DNA of 64,000 nt from Nocardioides glacieisoli. Its GTDB lineage: Bacteria; Actinomycetota; Actinomycetes; Propionibacteriales; Nocardioidaceae. The stretch is taken from assembly GCF_004137245.1 (NCBI RefSeq), contig NZ_SDWS01000012.1, positions 28,876 through 92,875 on the forward strand, given 5' to 3'. Within the stretch, counting starts at the first letter, position 1; every line of letters starts with the position of its first letter. Below are positions 1 to 8,205 of this stretch, piece by piece. The notes under the pieces are model-generated. The model made no database searches. It was not told the origin of the DNA and saw only the letters and a program-made list of their open reading frames with translations. A program made the position numbers and the translations under genes.

Positions 1-583
1 AGTCCTCGCAGGTGATGAGGACGAGCCGACCGGGACCGGACCGAGCGAAGACGGTCGCGCTCTCCCGCGCCAGCTCGGCACGGCTGAGCACCTCGACCGT
101 CGCGACGGCGTACGCCACCGTGGTGCCGCCCGACAGCACCAGCACGCGGTCGCCGGTCGCGAGCTCCTCGAGGTCGTCGAACGCCCCGCCGCCCGTGTGG
201 ACGGTGTGCCCGGTGATCACGGCCGCGCCGGTGGCGTCACCCGGGCGGGAACCGCCGGACCACCAGCCCACGTCGAGCGGGTCGGAGGGCGGGTTGAGCG
301 CCCCGTCCTGCGTGGCGATCGGGGTCACGTCGGCGCGGACGTCGAGGGACGGTACGACGACGGTGTCGGGCCGCACCCCTGCCACGCGTGGCATGGTCCC
401 GCGCGTGGGCGAGGTCGGGGCAGGTGCGGGCACCGGCACCGACGCCACGGGGGCGACGTCCGGGACGGTCGGCTGACCGCCGTCCCCGACCGTGGTGCTG
501 ACGAACAGGCCGCCGACGACCAGCAGGGGCGCTGCTGCCATGAGCAGCACCCCCGACAGTCGGTGACGTCCTCGATCAGCCAC
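1..583 (-). CDS. Sortase (actinobacterial class E/F type), 3' end outside window
   Basis: Cysteine transpeptidase that joins exported proteins carrying a C-terminal sorting signal to the cell wall. The visible 194 codons start with GTG and show a short N-terminal membrane anchor (MAAAPLLVVGGLFV, about residues 15-28). A proline-rich linker follows, then the sortase fold with the catalytic-histidine motif ITGHTVH and, at the window edge, LITCED with the active-site cysteine. The catalytic arginine and C-terminus lie beyond position 1. The GTG overlaps the TGA of the upstream surface protein (GTGGCTGA), so the two are translationally coupled and the enzyme is probably dedicated to that neighbour. 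The compact size and single N-terminal anchor fit classes E/F; the exact class is not certain. Confidence 0.85.
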   Translation of the reverse strand, partial: MADRGRHRLSGVLLMAAAPLLVVGGLFVSTTVGDGGQPTVPDVAPVASVPVPAPAPTSPTRGTMPRVAGVRPDTVVVPSLDVRADVTPIATQDGALNPPSDPLDVGWWSGGSRPGDATGAAVITGHTVHTGGGAFDDLEELATGDRVLVLSGGTTVAYAVATVEVLSRAELARESATVFARSGPGRLVLITCED

Positions 584-1358
584 GCGCGCGGATCCACCCG
601 GTGCGCGCGCTCACCGCACCCAGCAGCACGAGGAGCATGGCCAGGAGCGACTCGGTGCCCGAGACGGGGGCGTCGGCCGAAGCGCCGGCGTTCACCGCGG
701 TCGGCAGCGCCTGCGGCGAGCGCGGCTTCACCTGAGGCTGGGCCTGGGCCTGCGGCTGGACCTGCGCCTGCGGCTGGGCCTGCGCCTGCGGCTGGTTCGA
801 CGTGCCGGTGGGCGCGGTCGCCTGCTCACCGAGCACGTCGGGCGTGGGCGTCGGGGTCGGCGTCTCCGGGATTGGAGTCGTGGCCGTCGGCGTCTCGGGG
901 GTCGGCGTCGTGGTGGTCGGCGTCTCCTCGGTCGGCGTCGTGGTCGTGGGCGTCTCCGGGGTCGGGGTGGTGGGCGTGGTGGTGACCCCGACCGAGTAGG
1001 AGTAGTGGCTGACGTCCTTGCCGGTCGGGTGCCCGAAGGTGATCGTCGTGACGGGCGGGTCGAGGGTCACGTAGACGGGCCCGCCGTCGGCCTGCTGGGC
1101 CGAGCCGGCCTTGACGCAGTACCCGGTGATGACCTTGCCGGCGGCGATGTCCGCGTCGGAGAGGGTGATGGTGACCGTCTCCGGGTCACCGGAGGTGTCG
1201 ATCTTGCCCGACGTCAGTGGCCCGCAGACCTGGTCGCTGTCGGCGTACGCAGGGCCTGCCACCACACCGACGGCGCCGACGCACAGGAAGGCCGCGGCGA
1301 GGAGTCGTGGTGCGCGGGCGGTCGGGCGGTGGTGCGGAGTGCGGATGGAGCTGTTCAT
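576..1358 (-). CDS. Secreted, probably sortase-anchored surface protein
   Basis: 260-residue exported protein, start ATG at 1358 with a GGGAGG ribosome site; the reading frame extends further upstream but that part looks non-coding. Order of parts: signal peptide (residues ~1-38, cleavage after AYA); a small domain with two cysteines (CGPL and GYCVK), likely a disulfide; a Thr/Pro/Glu low-complexity stalk (~115-160); a Gln/Pro/Ala stalk (~175-205); and a C-terminal LPTAVNAG stretch followed by a hydrophobic helix (LLAMLLVLLGAV) and a basic tail (RTGWIRARG). That order is a cell-wall sorting signal, but LPTAV is not the classical LPxTG. The adjacent overlapping sortase supports anchoring. Function of the exposed domain is unknown. 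Confidence 0.75.
   Translation of the reverse strand: MNSSIRTPHHRPTARAPRLLAAAFLCVGAVGVVAGPAYADSDQVCGPLTSGKIDTSGDPETVTITLSDADIAAGKVITGYCVKAGSAQQADGGPVYVTLDPPVTTITFGHPTGKDVSHYSYSVGVTTTPTTPTPETPTTTTPTEETPTTTTPTPETPTATTPIPETPTPTPTPDVLGEQATAPTGTSNQPQAQAQPQAQVQPQAQAQPQVKPRSPQALPTAVNAGASADAPVSGTESLLAMLLVLLGAVSARTGWIRARG
725..1000 (-). repeat. Low-complexity coding repeats (TPTPETP and QPQAQ)
   Basis: Two adjacent tandemly repetitive segments inside the surface-protein gene. About 840-1000 encodes alternating Thr-Pro/Glu-Thr-Pro units and about 725-800 encodes Gln-Pro-Gln-Ala units. They form an extended stalk between the folded domain and the sorting signal and are expected to vary in copy number between strains. 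Confidence 0.7.
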
Positions 1359-1701
1359 CTGGGTCCTCCCCAAAGGACGTGGCGGCGCGGTGGCGCCGTA
1401 CTGAGGTGGTCGCCGGCGCGGTGGCACCGACGAGGTGGTGCTGACCATGGATGCGGTCATCGGGTCCCGGACCCCCACGGCCCGGTGCCCCTGCACCACT
1501 GGCCCAACGGCCATGACCCGGACGGGCTATGCCGAACCACCCCTTTGATTGATCTCTTGACTACTTCTTGAGATGGCGGGGAGGTGGCCTACGAAAAAAG
1601 GTTCCTGCGCGACGCAACCGTTCCCTGACGACGTGCGTCTCTAGTCACAAGGGACCAGACACGCACGGGGGTCGTGTCTGGTCCCTTGTAACGTCTGTCG
1701 G
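1359..1701. other. Divergent intergenic region, surface protein / FemX
   Basis: 343 bp without a supportable gene. It holds the ribosome site of the leftward surface-protein gene, a relatively AT-rich stretch around 1540-1600 that probably contains promoters, and the strong hairpin at 1647-1689 directly before the FemX gene. Confidence 0.6.
1647..1689. repeat. Perfect 17-bp inverted repeat upstream of FemX-like gene
   Basis: Arms 1647-1663 and 1673-1689 are exact reverse complements (ACAAGGGACCAGACACG) separated by 9 nt. The right arm ends 12 nt before the GTG start at 1702. It lies between divergent genes, so it is not placed as a terminator for either; a protein-binding site or a leader hairpin is more likely. 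Confidence 0.8.
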
Positions 1702-2838
1702 GTGACGACCCCTCTCTCGCTGCGCCCGATCACCGCGCCGCAGCACCGTGACTTCATCGCCGGTCGGTCGTCCGCGAGCTTCCTCCAGACGCCCGCCTGG
1801 GCGAGCGTGAAGTCGGAGTGGAAGGCCGAGTCGATCGGCTGGTTCCGTGGCGCCGAGCTGGTCGGTGCCGGACTCGTCCTCTACCGCCAGCTGCCCAGGG
1901 TCAAGCGCTACCTCGCCTACCTCCCCGAGGGTCCGGTCATCGACTGGGGCGGCGACGACCTCGAGGCGTGGCTCGCCCCGATGGTCGCCCACCTCAAGGG
2001 CCAGGGCGCCTTCGCGGTCCGGATGGGTCCCCCGGTCGTCACCCGTCGCTGGTCGGCCGAGCAGGTCAAGACGGGCGTGGCCGACGAGTCCGTACGCCGT
2101 CTCGGCGACGTGCCTCCCCTCGAGCGGTCGCAGGAGGGGGCCTGCGTCGTCGCGCAGCTCCACGAGCTCGGCTGGCAGCAGCAGTCGGCCGAGGGCGGCT
2201 TCTCCGCCGGGCAGCCGCAGTTCAACTTCCAGATCCCGCTGGTCGACGAGAGCGGCACCCCGCGCAGCGAGGACGACGTCCTCAAGGGGATGAACCAGCT
2301 CTGGCGCCGCAACATCAAGAAGGCCGACAAGTCAGGCGTCGAGGTCACCCTCGGCGAGCGCGCGGACCTCAAGGCCTTCCACGACCTCTACGTCCACACC
2401 GCCGAGCGCGACCACTTCACCCCGCGCCCGCTGGCCTACTTCCAGACGATGTTCGACGCGCTCGTCGCCGAGGACCCCGACCGGATGCAGGTCTGGCTGG
2501 CCCGTCACGAGGGGGACCTCGTGGCGGCGACGATCGCGATCCGCGTCGGCACCCACGCGTGGTACTCCTACGGCGCCTCGTCGACCGAGAAGCGCGACGT
2601 GCGCGGGTCCAACGCCGTGCAGTGGGCGATGATCCGCCACGCCCTCGACGCCGGCGCGCACGTCTACGACCTCCGCGGCATCACCGAGACCCTCGACGCC
2701 GACGACCCGCACGTCGGGCTGATCCAGTTCAAGGTCGGCACCGGCGGCCAGGCAGTGGAGTACGCCGGCGAGTGGGACCTGCCGGTGAACCGCGCCATCT
2801 ACAAGGCGTTCCAGCTCTACCTGGCCAGGCGGGGCTGA
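1702..2838 (+). CDS. FemX/FemAB-family peptidoglycan bridge aminoacyltransferase
   Basis: 378-residue cytoplasmic enzyme of the FemXAB family, which uses aminoacyl-tRNA to add bridge amino acids to lipid II on the membrane inner face. Features that match the family are the N-terminal GNAT-like half (ITAPQHRDFIAG, FLQTPAWASVK), the conserved YLPEGPVIDW region, and the second acyltransferase half with WRRNIKKADKSGV and the C-terminal YDLRGI plus IQFKVGTGGQ segments. Start GTG at 1702; no clear Shine-Dalgarno. One nucleotide separates its stop from the alanine racemase-like gene, so they form an operon. In an organism with LL-DAP peptidoglycan the added residue would be expected to be glycine, but that is inference. 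Confidence 0.88.
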   Translation: MTTPLSLRPITAPQHRDFIAGRSSASFLQTPAWASVKSEWKAESIGWFRGAELVGAGLVLYRQLPRVKRYLAYLPEGPVIDWGGDDLEAWLAPMVAHLKGQGAFAVRMGPPVVTRRWSAEQVKTGVADESVRRLGDVPPLERSQEGACVVAQLHELGWQQQSAEGGFSAGQPQFNFQIPLVDESGTPRSEDDVLKGMNQLWRRNIKKADKSGVEVTLGERADLKAFHDLYVHTAERDHFTPRPLAYFQTMFDALVAEDPDRMQVWLARHEGDLVAATIAIRVGTHAWYSYGASSTEKRDVRGSNAVQWAMIRHALDAGAHVYDLRGITETLDADDPHVGLIQFKVGTGGQAVEYAGEWDLPVNRAIYKAFQLYLARRG

Positions 2839-2839
2839 C

Positions 2840-3919
2840 ATGAGCCTCACCCTCACCGTCGACGGCGAGCGCTGGCGCGCGCACCTGCGCAGCGTCGTCG
2901 CCCAGAACCCCGGCATCGTCCCGGTGACCAAGGGCAACGGCTACGGCTTCGGCCTCGCCCGGCTCGCCCGGCGCGCGCAGTGGCTGGCGGACCACGCCGA
3001 CGAGACCGGCGCCCCGCTCGACACGATCGCGGTGGGCACCTACGACGAGATCGAGCAGATGGCGTCGCGCTACAGCGGCGACCTGCTCGTGCTCACTCCG
3101 TGGCGGCCCTTCCGCGCGGCGCTCGACCGCGACGCCCGGACGGCTTCGCGCGTGGTGCACACCGTCAGTCGGCCCGAGGACCTGGCCGGGCTCCGTGCGC
3201 ACGACCCGGACGCCCGCTTCGTGCTCGAGCAGCTCACCTCGATGCGCCGCCACGGCATGACCCGCCGCGAGCTGGCCGCTGCAGCGGATGCACTGGGAGG
3301 GGAGCGCAGCGGGCTGCGCGGTGTTGCGATGCACCTTCCGCTCAACACCACCTCCCACCTCGGCGAGGTGACCCGGTTGATCAACGACATCGTCGCCTCC
3401 GGCCTGCCGACCCGCACGGTCTTCGTCTCCCACCTGACCCACGCCGAGATGACGTCCTTGGCGAGCAGCTATCCCGACTTCACCGTGCGCCCGCGCATCG
3501 GCACCGACCTCTGGCTCGGCGACCGCGGTGCTCTCCGGGTCGGGGCCACCGTCCTCGACGTGCACGCGGTCGATCGCGGTGACACGTTCGGCTACCGCGG
3601 GCGCAGCGTGCCCAAGGACGGCCACATCGTCGTCGTCAGCGGCGGCACCGCGCACGGCATCGGCCTCGAGGCGCCGACCGGTGACCAGTCGCTCAGGGCG
3701 CGCGCCGCGACCCTCGCCCGTGGCGGCCTGGACGCGGTCGGCTTCGTCCGCTCGCCGTTCTCCATCGACGGCAAGCAGCGGCTCTTCGCCGAGCCGCCGC
3801 ACATGCAGGCCTCGATGCTGTTCGTGCCCTCAGGCGCGCGGGTGCCGCGCGTCGGCGAGGACATCGAGGTCCGGGTCCGCTTCACCGCGACCGACTTCGA
3901 CCGCGTCGTCGTCAGCTGA
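2840..3919 (+). CDS. Alanine racemase-like PLP protein
   Basis: 359 residues resembling fold-type III alanine racemases: an N-terminal barrel beginning with PVTKGNGYGFG, where the lysine is the expected PLP anchor, and a C-terminal beta domain (GTDLWLGDRGALRVG onward). The sequence is divergent from housekeeping Alr (which has a KADAYGHG-like motif), so substrate may differ. It follows the FemX-like gene by one nucleotide, suggesting a shared role in supplying or modifying amino acids for peptidoglycan cross-bridges. Its 3' end overlaps the convergent membrane-protein gene by 90 nt. Confidence 0.78.
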   Translation: MSLTLTVDGERWRAHLRSVVAQNPGIVPVTKGNGYGFGLARLARRAQWLADHADETGAPLDTIAVGTYDEIEQMASRYSGDLLVLTPWRPFRAALDRDARTASRVVHTVSRPEDLAGLRAHDPDARFVLEQLTSMRRHGMTRRELAAAADALGGERSGLRGVAMHLPLNTTSHLGEVTRLINDIVASGLPTRTVFVSHLTHAEMTSLASSYPDFTVRPRIGTDLWLGDRGALRVGATVLDVHAVDRGDTFGYRGRSVPKDGHIVVVSGGTAHGIGLEAPTGDQSLRARAATLARGGLDAVGFVRSPFSIDGKQRLFAEPPHMQASMLFVPSGARVPRVGEDIEVRVRFTATDFDRVVVS

Positions 3920-5104
3920 GTCGTCCGGCCAGTCCTCCGGCCGGTCGTCCGGCACGTCGCGCAGCACCGCGACCGCGATCCACACCAGACCCGCGACCCG
4001 CAGCACGATCGCCAGCCAGTAGGCCCGCACGTCGTCGGCGATCGTCGGCACGAGCCCGCCGCCGAGGTACCACCCGGTGATCACCCAGCTCACCAGGTGC
4101 AGGCCCTGCCACACGAGCAGGTCGCGCCAGCGGCGTACGGCGATCGCGGCCAGCGGCAGCACGACGAGGGCCAGCTCCGGAGGGGCCGACGGCGCCACGA
4201 CCAGCGCGGCGCACACCATCACGAGCCCCGAGCGGACGCTCGTCAGCGGCGTGGGTCGCCCCGCTCGACGCACCATCCACGCCACGGCGGCAGCCGCTGC
4301 GGCCAGCACCGCGAGCTGCACGACCGCGCGGGTCGTGGTCGACGCGTCGATCCCGCCCTGGTCGAGCAACTGCCAGACCGAGCCGGTGTCCACGCCGTCG
4401 GACCGTGCGCGGCCGGGCAGCGTGATGACGACGTACGCCGCCGCTGCCGCCAGGAGGGCGTCGATCCGGTCGCGCGTGCGGCCGCCGACCGCGATGACCC
4501 CGACGAAGGCGACCGCGACCGGCAGTGCGAAGGCCGCACCGATGCCGGCACCGACGCCGGCCAGCCAGGGCCGTCCGCTCGTCCAGCCCAGGACGAGGAC
4601 CGCGACGCCCACCGCGGCGACGAGCTCCCACGAGAGCCAGTGGGCGACGAGCACCGGGCCGACCGCCCACCCGGCGGCGGCCCACGGTCGGCGGGCGTCC
4701 ACCCGCACGAGCACTGCGGTGGCCAGCAGGGCGAGCACGGCCAGCACGACCGCCAGCGCGGCGGTGGTCGCCACGGTGCCCGTGCCGGGGAGCAGGCCGA
4801 CGAGGCGCTCGAGCCAGGTGGTGACGTGCGGCGGCGCTCCGGAGGTCGCCGAGGTCCCGGCGAGCTCGGTCCAGCAGAGCTGACGGAACGGCTGCTCGTC
4901 CTTGCTCCAGCCCGAGGGGACGCAGGCGGTCTTGCCGACCATGCCTGCGGCCAGCGCGACGGCGGTCGCGCCGAGGAGGACCCGCGCAGGGGTCCACCAA
5001 CGATGGCCCGCCGCGTGATCACCGAGCGGTCCGCCGACCACCTCGGACAGCGCCGCGACGACCGGGTCCGTCCGGCTGGGTGCCTCCCCCGAGTGCGCCC
5101 GCAC
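3830..5104 (-). CDS. Polytopic membrane protein, GT87/mannosyltransferase-like (Rv0051 type)
   Basis: 424-residue integral membrane protein with about ten hydrophobic segments. A motif after the first helix (KTACVPSGW...RQLCWTEL, two cysteines) resembles the luminal loop seen in actinobacterial GT87-like proteins encoded next to ponA, such as mycobacterial Rv0051. The GTG start at 5104 lies 2 nt after the stop of the PBP gene, in the same operon. Likely a polyprenyl-phosphate-sugar-using glycosyltransferase, but no catalytic residues can be assigned with certainty. The C-terminal acidic tail overlaps the convergent racemase-like gene. Confidence 0.72.
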   Translation of the reverse strand: MRAHSGEAPSRTDPVVAALSEVVGGPLGDHAAGHRWWTPARVLLGATAVALAAGMVGKTACVPSGWSKDEQPFRQLCWTELAGTSATSGAPPHVTTWLERLVGLLPGTGTVATTAALAVVLAVLALLATAVLVRVDARRPWAAAGWAVGPVLVAHWLSWELVAAVGVAVLVLGWTSGRPWLAGVGAGIGAAFALPVAVAFVGVIAVGGRTRDRIDALLAAAAAYVVITLPGRARSDGVDTGSVWQLLDQGGIDASTTTRAVVQLAVLAAAAAAVAWMVRRAGRPTPLTSVRSGLVMVCAALVVAPSAPPELALVVLPLAAIAVRRWRDLLVWQGLHLVSWVITGWYLGGGLVPTIADDVRAYWLAIVLRVAGLVWIAVAVLRDVPDDRPEDWPDDSADDDAVEVGRGEADPDLDVLADARHPRA

Positions 5105-5106
5105 GC

Positions 5107-7479
5107 TCAGGGCCGGAAGTCCGGGGCCACCGCCCGTGGCTGGGCCCGGGGCGCCGGCGTGGTCGGTGTCTCCGTGGGCGACGGCGACGGCGGCGGCGTG
5201 GTCGGGGCCGGGGTCGTCGGCACGGGAGTCGTCGGCACCGGGGTGGTGGGGACCGGGGTGGTCGGGACCGGAGTCGTCGGGGTCTCCGTCGGCACCGGCG
5301 TCTCCGTCGGCACCGGGGTCTCGGTCGGGGTCTCGGTGGGGGTCTCCGTGGGGACCCCGCCGGTCTCGGTCGGCGACTGGGTCGGCCTGGGCGTCGACGT
5401 CGGGGACGCCGGCGGGGTGTACTCGTCGCTGCCGTCGGGGGCATCGCCGTCGACGTAGACCGGCTCCGGGAACTCCTCGACCTCCATGCCCTCCATTACG
5501 AGCTGCATGATCGAGGTCCACGTCTTGGCGGGGTAGTTGCCGCCGAAGTAGCCCGACCGGCCGTCGCTGCTGGTCGGCAGCCAGAGGTCCGCGCCGTCGG
5601 GGCGCAGCACGTCGAGGCCCTCGCGCCCCTTACCGCGGACGAACATCACAGCGGTGGAGACCTGGGGGGTCGTGCCGACGAACCACGACGACGAGACGTC
5701 ACCGTCGTCGTTGGTGGCCGTGCCGGTCTTGCCGGCGACCGGACGTGCGAGCGCGAGCGCCTCGGTGCCCGAGCCCGACTCGACGACCTGCTGGAGGGCG
5801 TACGTCACGTCGGCGGCGATGTCGGGGTCGACGGTCTCCTTGCTGCGGGTCTTCGCCTCGTAGAGGGTCTCGCCGTTCTTGTCGACGACCTGCTTCACGA
5901 CGTGCACCTCGTTGCGCACGCCGCCGTTGGCGAGCGTGGCGTAGGCGTTGGCCATGTTGATCGGGCTGACCTGGGCGGTGCCGAGGGTGACGCCCGCGTT
6001 CTCCTGGAAGTCGATGGACTTGCGGGGGATGCCCCACCGCTCGGTCTCGTTGCCCGGGATGCCGAGGTCCTCGGCGGCCTGGATGACCTTCTGCGGGCCG
6101 TTCTCCATCGAGTCGACCATGTCGACGAACGCGGTGTTCACCGAGTTCTCGGTGGCGGTGATCATCGAGACGGCCGATCCGTAGTCGGTGTCGCCCTGGT
6201 TCCCGAACTCCGTGCCGCCGATGTCGATGGGGCTGTTGCCCTCGAAGGTGTCGTTGAGCGAGAAGCCGTCACGGATGGCGGCGACGTCGGTCGCGGCCTT
6301 CATCGTCGAGCCGGCCATGCCGCCGGCGACCGCCCAGTTGATCTGCGACTGGAGGTAGTCCTGACCGCCGTAGAAGCCGAGCAGCTCGCCGGTCGCGGTG
6401 TCCACGGTCGCGGCACCGATGTGCAGGTCCTTGTTGCCGGGCGCACCCGGCATGCCCGCGTCGGGTCGCTGCTCCTCGACGGCCTCCTCGACGTCGGCCA
6501 TCACCTGCGGGTCGAACGTCGTGGTGATCCGCAGGCCGCCGCCGTCGATCTCCTCCTCGGAGGCGATGCCGCGGGCGAGCAGCTCGGACTTCACCAGGGC
6601 GAGCATGTGGCCCTTCTGGCCACCGAACTGGCTCTGCGCCGCGACCTTGGGGAACTTTGGCAGCCGCTTGACCGCCGTGTCGCGCTCCTCGGTGGTGATG
6701 CTGCCCATCTCGGCCATGCCGTCGAGGACGTACTCGTAGCGGACCTTGAGGTCGTCCCTCGCCTCCTTGCCGTTGGCCGGGTCGAACTGCGTCGGGTTGT
6801 TGAGCACCGTCGCCAGCACGGCGGACTCACGGAGGCTGAGGTCCTTGGCGTCGTGGTCGAAGAACGCCTTCGACGCGGCCTGGATGCCGTAGGCCCCGCG
6901 ACCGAAGTAGATCGTGTTGAGGTAGCCCTCGAGGACTTCCTCCTTGTCGAGCTGCTGCTGGATCTTGAGCGAGACGACCGCTTCCTTGATCTTGCGCTGG
7001 TAGCTCTGCTCGCTCGTCAGGTAGAGGATCTTGACGTACTGCTGGGTGATCGTCGACGCACCCTGGCGCGAGTTGCCGCTGGCGTTGGAGAACAACGCGC
7101 GCAGGATGCCCTTGGGGTCGATGCCCTTGTCGGTCCAGAAGGTGCGGTTCTCCGCGGCGACCACGGCGTCCTGCATCGTCTGGGGCATCTCGCCGAGCGG
7201 GATCGACTCGCGGTTCTGGTCCTCGTAGTAGGTGCCGAGCTGCTGCTTGCCGTCGCCGTAGTAGACGAAGGTCGTCTGCGCCTGGAAGGCGGAGTTGGGC
7301 GTCGGGATGCTGATCGCCTGGTAGAGCACGACGGCGACACCGGCCACGAGGAGCGCGCCGACGACGGCGAGGACTCCGAGGACCTTGGCGACCTTGGCCG
7401 CGCGCTGGCCCTTCGTACGCCGCTGCTGGGGCCGTCGGGTCTGGGCCTTGCCGTCGGCCCTGCGCTTCTTAGCGGTCAC
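5107..7479 (-). CDS. ponA: Class A penicillin-binding protein (transglycosylase/transpeptidase)
   Basis: Bifunctional peptidoglycan polymerase, about 790 residues, anchored in the membrane by one helix (about residues 35-57) after a basic cytoplasmic tail. The GT51 domain is marked by AAENRTFWTDKG and RQGASTITQQYVK. The transpeptidase domain has the active-site serine in GSTMK, SVN as the second motif and GKTGTA as the third. The C-terminus is a long Thr/Pro/Glu repeat tail (TPTETP units) exposed outside. GTG at 7479 is chosen because the upstream in-frame residues (MLPAFSYPCR) look non-coding; ATG at 7509 is the alternative. Divergent from padR and ino1 and followed by the GT87-like gene, as in mycobacterial ponA1. 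Confidence 0.93.
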   Translation of the reverse strand: MTAKKRRADGKAQTRRPQQRRTKGQRAAKVAKVLGVLAVVGALLVAGVAVVLYQAISIPTPNSAFQAQTTFVYYGDGKQQLGTYYEDQNRESIPLGEMPQTMQDAVVAAENRTFWTDKGIDPKGILRALFSNASGNSRQGASTITQQYVKILYLTSEQSYQRKIKEAVVSLKIQQQLDKEEVLEGYLNTIYFGRGAYGIQAASKAFFDHDAKDLSLRESAVLATVLNNPTQFDPANGKEARDDLKVRYEYVLDGMAEMGSITTEERDTAVKRLPKFPKVAAQSQFGGQKGHMLALVKSELLARGIASEEEIDGGGLRITTTFDPQVMADVEEAVEEQRPDAGMPGAPGNKDLHIGAATVDTATGELLGFYGGQDYLQSQINWAVAGGMAGSTMKAATDVAAIRDGFSLNDTFEGNSPIDIGGTEFGNQGDTDYGSAVSMITATENSVNTAFVDMVDSMENGPQKVIQAAEDLGIPGNETERWGIPRKSIDFQENAGVTLGTAQVSPINMANAYATLANGGVRNEVHVVKQVVDKNGETLYEAKTRSKETVDPDIAADVTYALQQVVESGSGTEALALARPVAGKTGTATNDDGDVSSSWFVGTTPQVSTAVMFVRGKGREGLDVLRPDGADLWLPTSSDGRSGYFGGNYPAKTWTSIMQLVMEGMEVEEFPEPVYVDGDAPDGSDEYTPPASPTSTPRPTQSPTETGGVPTETPTETPTETPVPTETPVPTETPTTPVPTTPVPTTPVPTTPVPTTPAPTTPPPSPSPTETPTTPAPRAQPRAVAPDFRP

Positions 7480-7531
7480 CCGGCAAGGGTACGAGAAGGC
7501 AGGCAGCATCCCGATTCGTCACTTGCGGATA

Positions 7532-7550
7532 TATCGGTACGATAGGTCAC
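7532..7550 (+). promoter_or_regulatory. padR promoter with overlapping palindrome
   Basis: A -10-like TACGAT (7538-7543) lies 7 nt before the padR ATG, consistent with a leaderless transcript. It is embedded in the inverted repeat TATCG-GTA-CGATA (7532-7544), a plausible PadR autoregulatory operator. Confidence 0.5.
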
Positions 7551-8126
7551 ATGGCACGCCGTGCGGACACCATCGAGCTCGCAGTCCTCGGACTGCTGCA
7601 CGAGGGACCCATGCACGGCTACGAGCTGCGCAAGCGCCTCAACCTGATGCTCGGCTGGGGCCGCGTGCTGTCCTACGGCTCGCTCTACCCGGCGCTGAAG
7701 AAGATGCTGCGCGCCAACCTAATCACCGAGGTCGCCGGTCCCGCCACCACCGCGACCCGTCGTCCGCGCATCACCTACGAGGTGACGCCGGCCGGCACCG
7801 AGCACTTCCAGCGACTCATGTCGGAGGTCGGCCCCACGGCGTGGGAGGACGACAACTTCGACATCCGGTTCGCGTTCTTCTCCTCCACCGACATGGAGAT
7901 CCGGCTCCGCGTCCTCGAGGGACGCCGCTCGCGGCTGCAGGAGCGGCTCGCCCGCGTGCAGGGCGAGCTCGAGCGCACCCAGGCCGAGGTCAACCGCTAC
8001 GCCGCCGAGCTCCAGCGCCACGGCGTGGAGTCCGTCGAGCGCGAGGTGCGGTGGCTCTCGGACCTGATCAAGGCCGAGCGCGGCGGTGACGCACACCCCG
8101 CGCCCGCCCCCACCCCGCATGACTGA
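7551..8126 (+). CDS. PadR-family transcriptional regulator
   Basis: 191-residue DNA-binding protein with an N-terminal winged helix (LAVLGLLHEGPMHGYELRKRL, then GSLYPALKKM and the wing RRPRITYEVT) and a C-terminal Vir-type helical dimerisation region rich in Glu/Arg (residues ~120-180). It stands between divergent ponA and downstream ino1, matching mycobacterial Rv0047c beside ino1. Ligand unknown; control of ino1 or ponA is inferred from position only. Translation probably starts at the transcript 5' end. Confidence 0.88.
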   Translation: MARRADTIELAVLGLLHEGPMHGYELRKRLNLMLGWGRVLSYGSLYPALKKMLRANLITEVAGPATTATRRPRITYEVTPAGTEHFQRLMSEVGPTAWEDDNFDIRFAFFSSTDMEIRLRVLEGRRSRLQERLARVQGELERTQAEVNRYAAELQRHGVESVEREVRWLSDLIKAERGGDAHPAPAPTPHD

Positions 8127-8205
8127 CCAGCTCCACCAGCCAGACCTGCCACACCAGCAAGCACGACCAGTCAGTACGACCGTTGAAGATGAGAAGGAGA
8201 CCCCC

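Noticed and set aside
5160..5350. CRISPR-like short tandem repeats
   Set aside because: They are codon-level TPTETP repeats of the PBP tail, with no constant spacer length.
5105..5521. N-terminal extension of the GT87-like frame
   Set aside because: It reads the PBP repeat tail in another frame (Asp/Pro/Gly repeats) and has no ribosome site.
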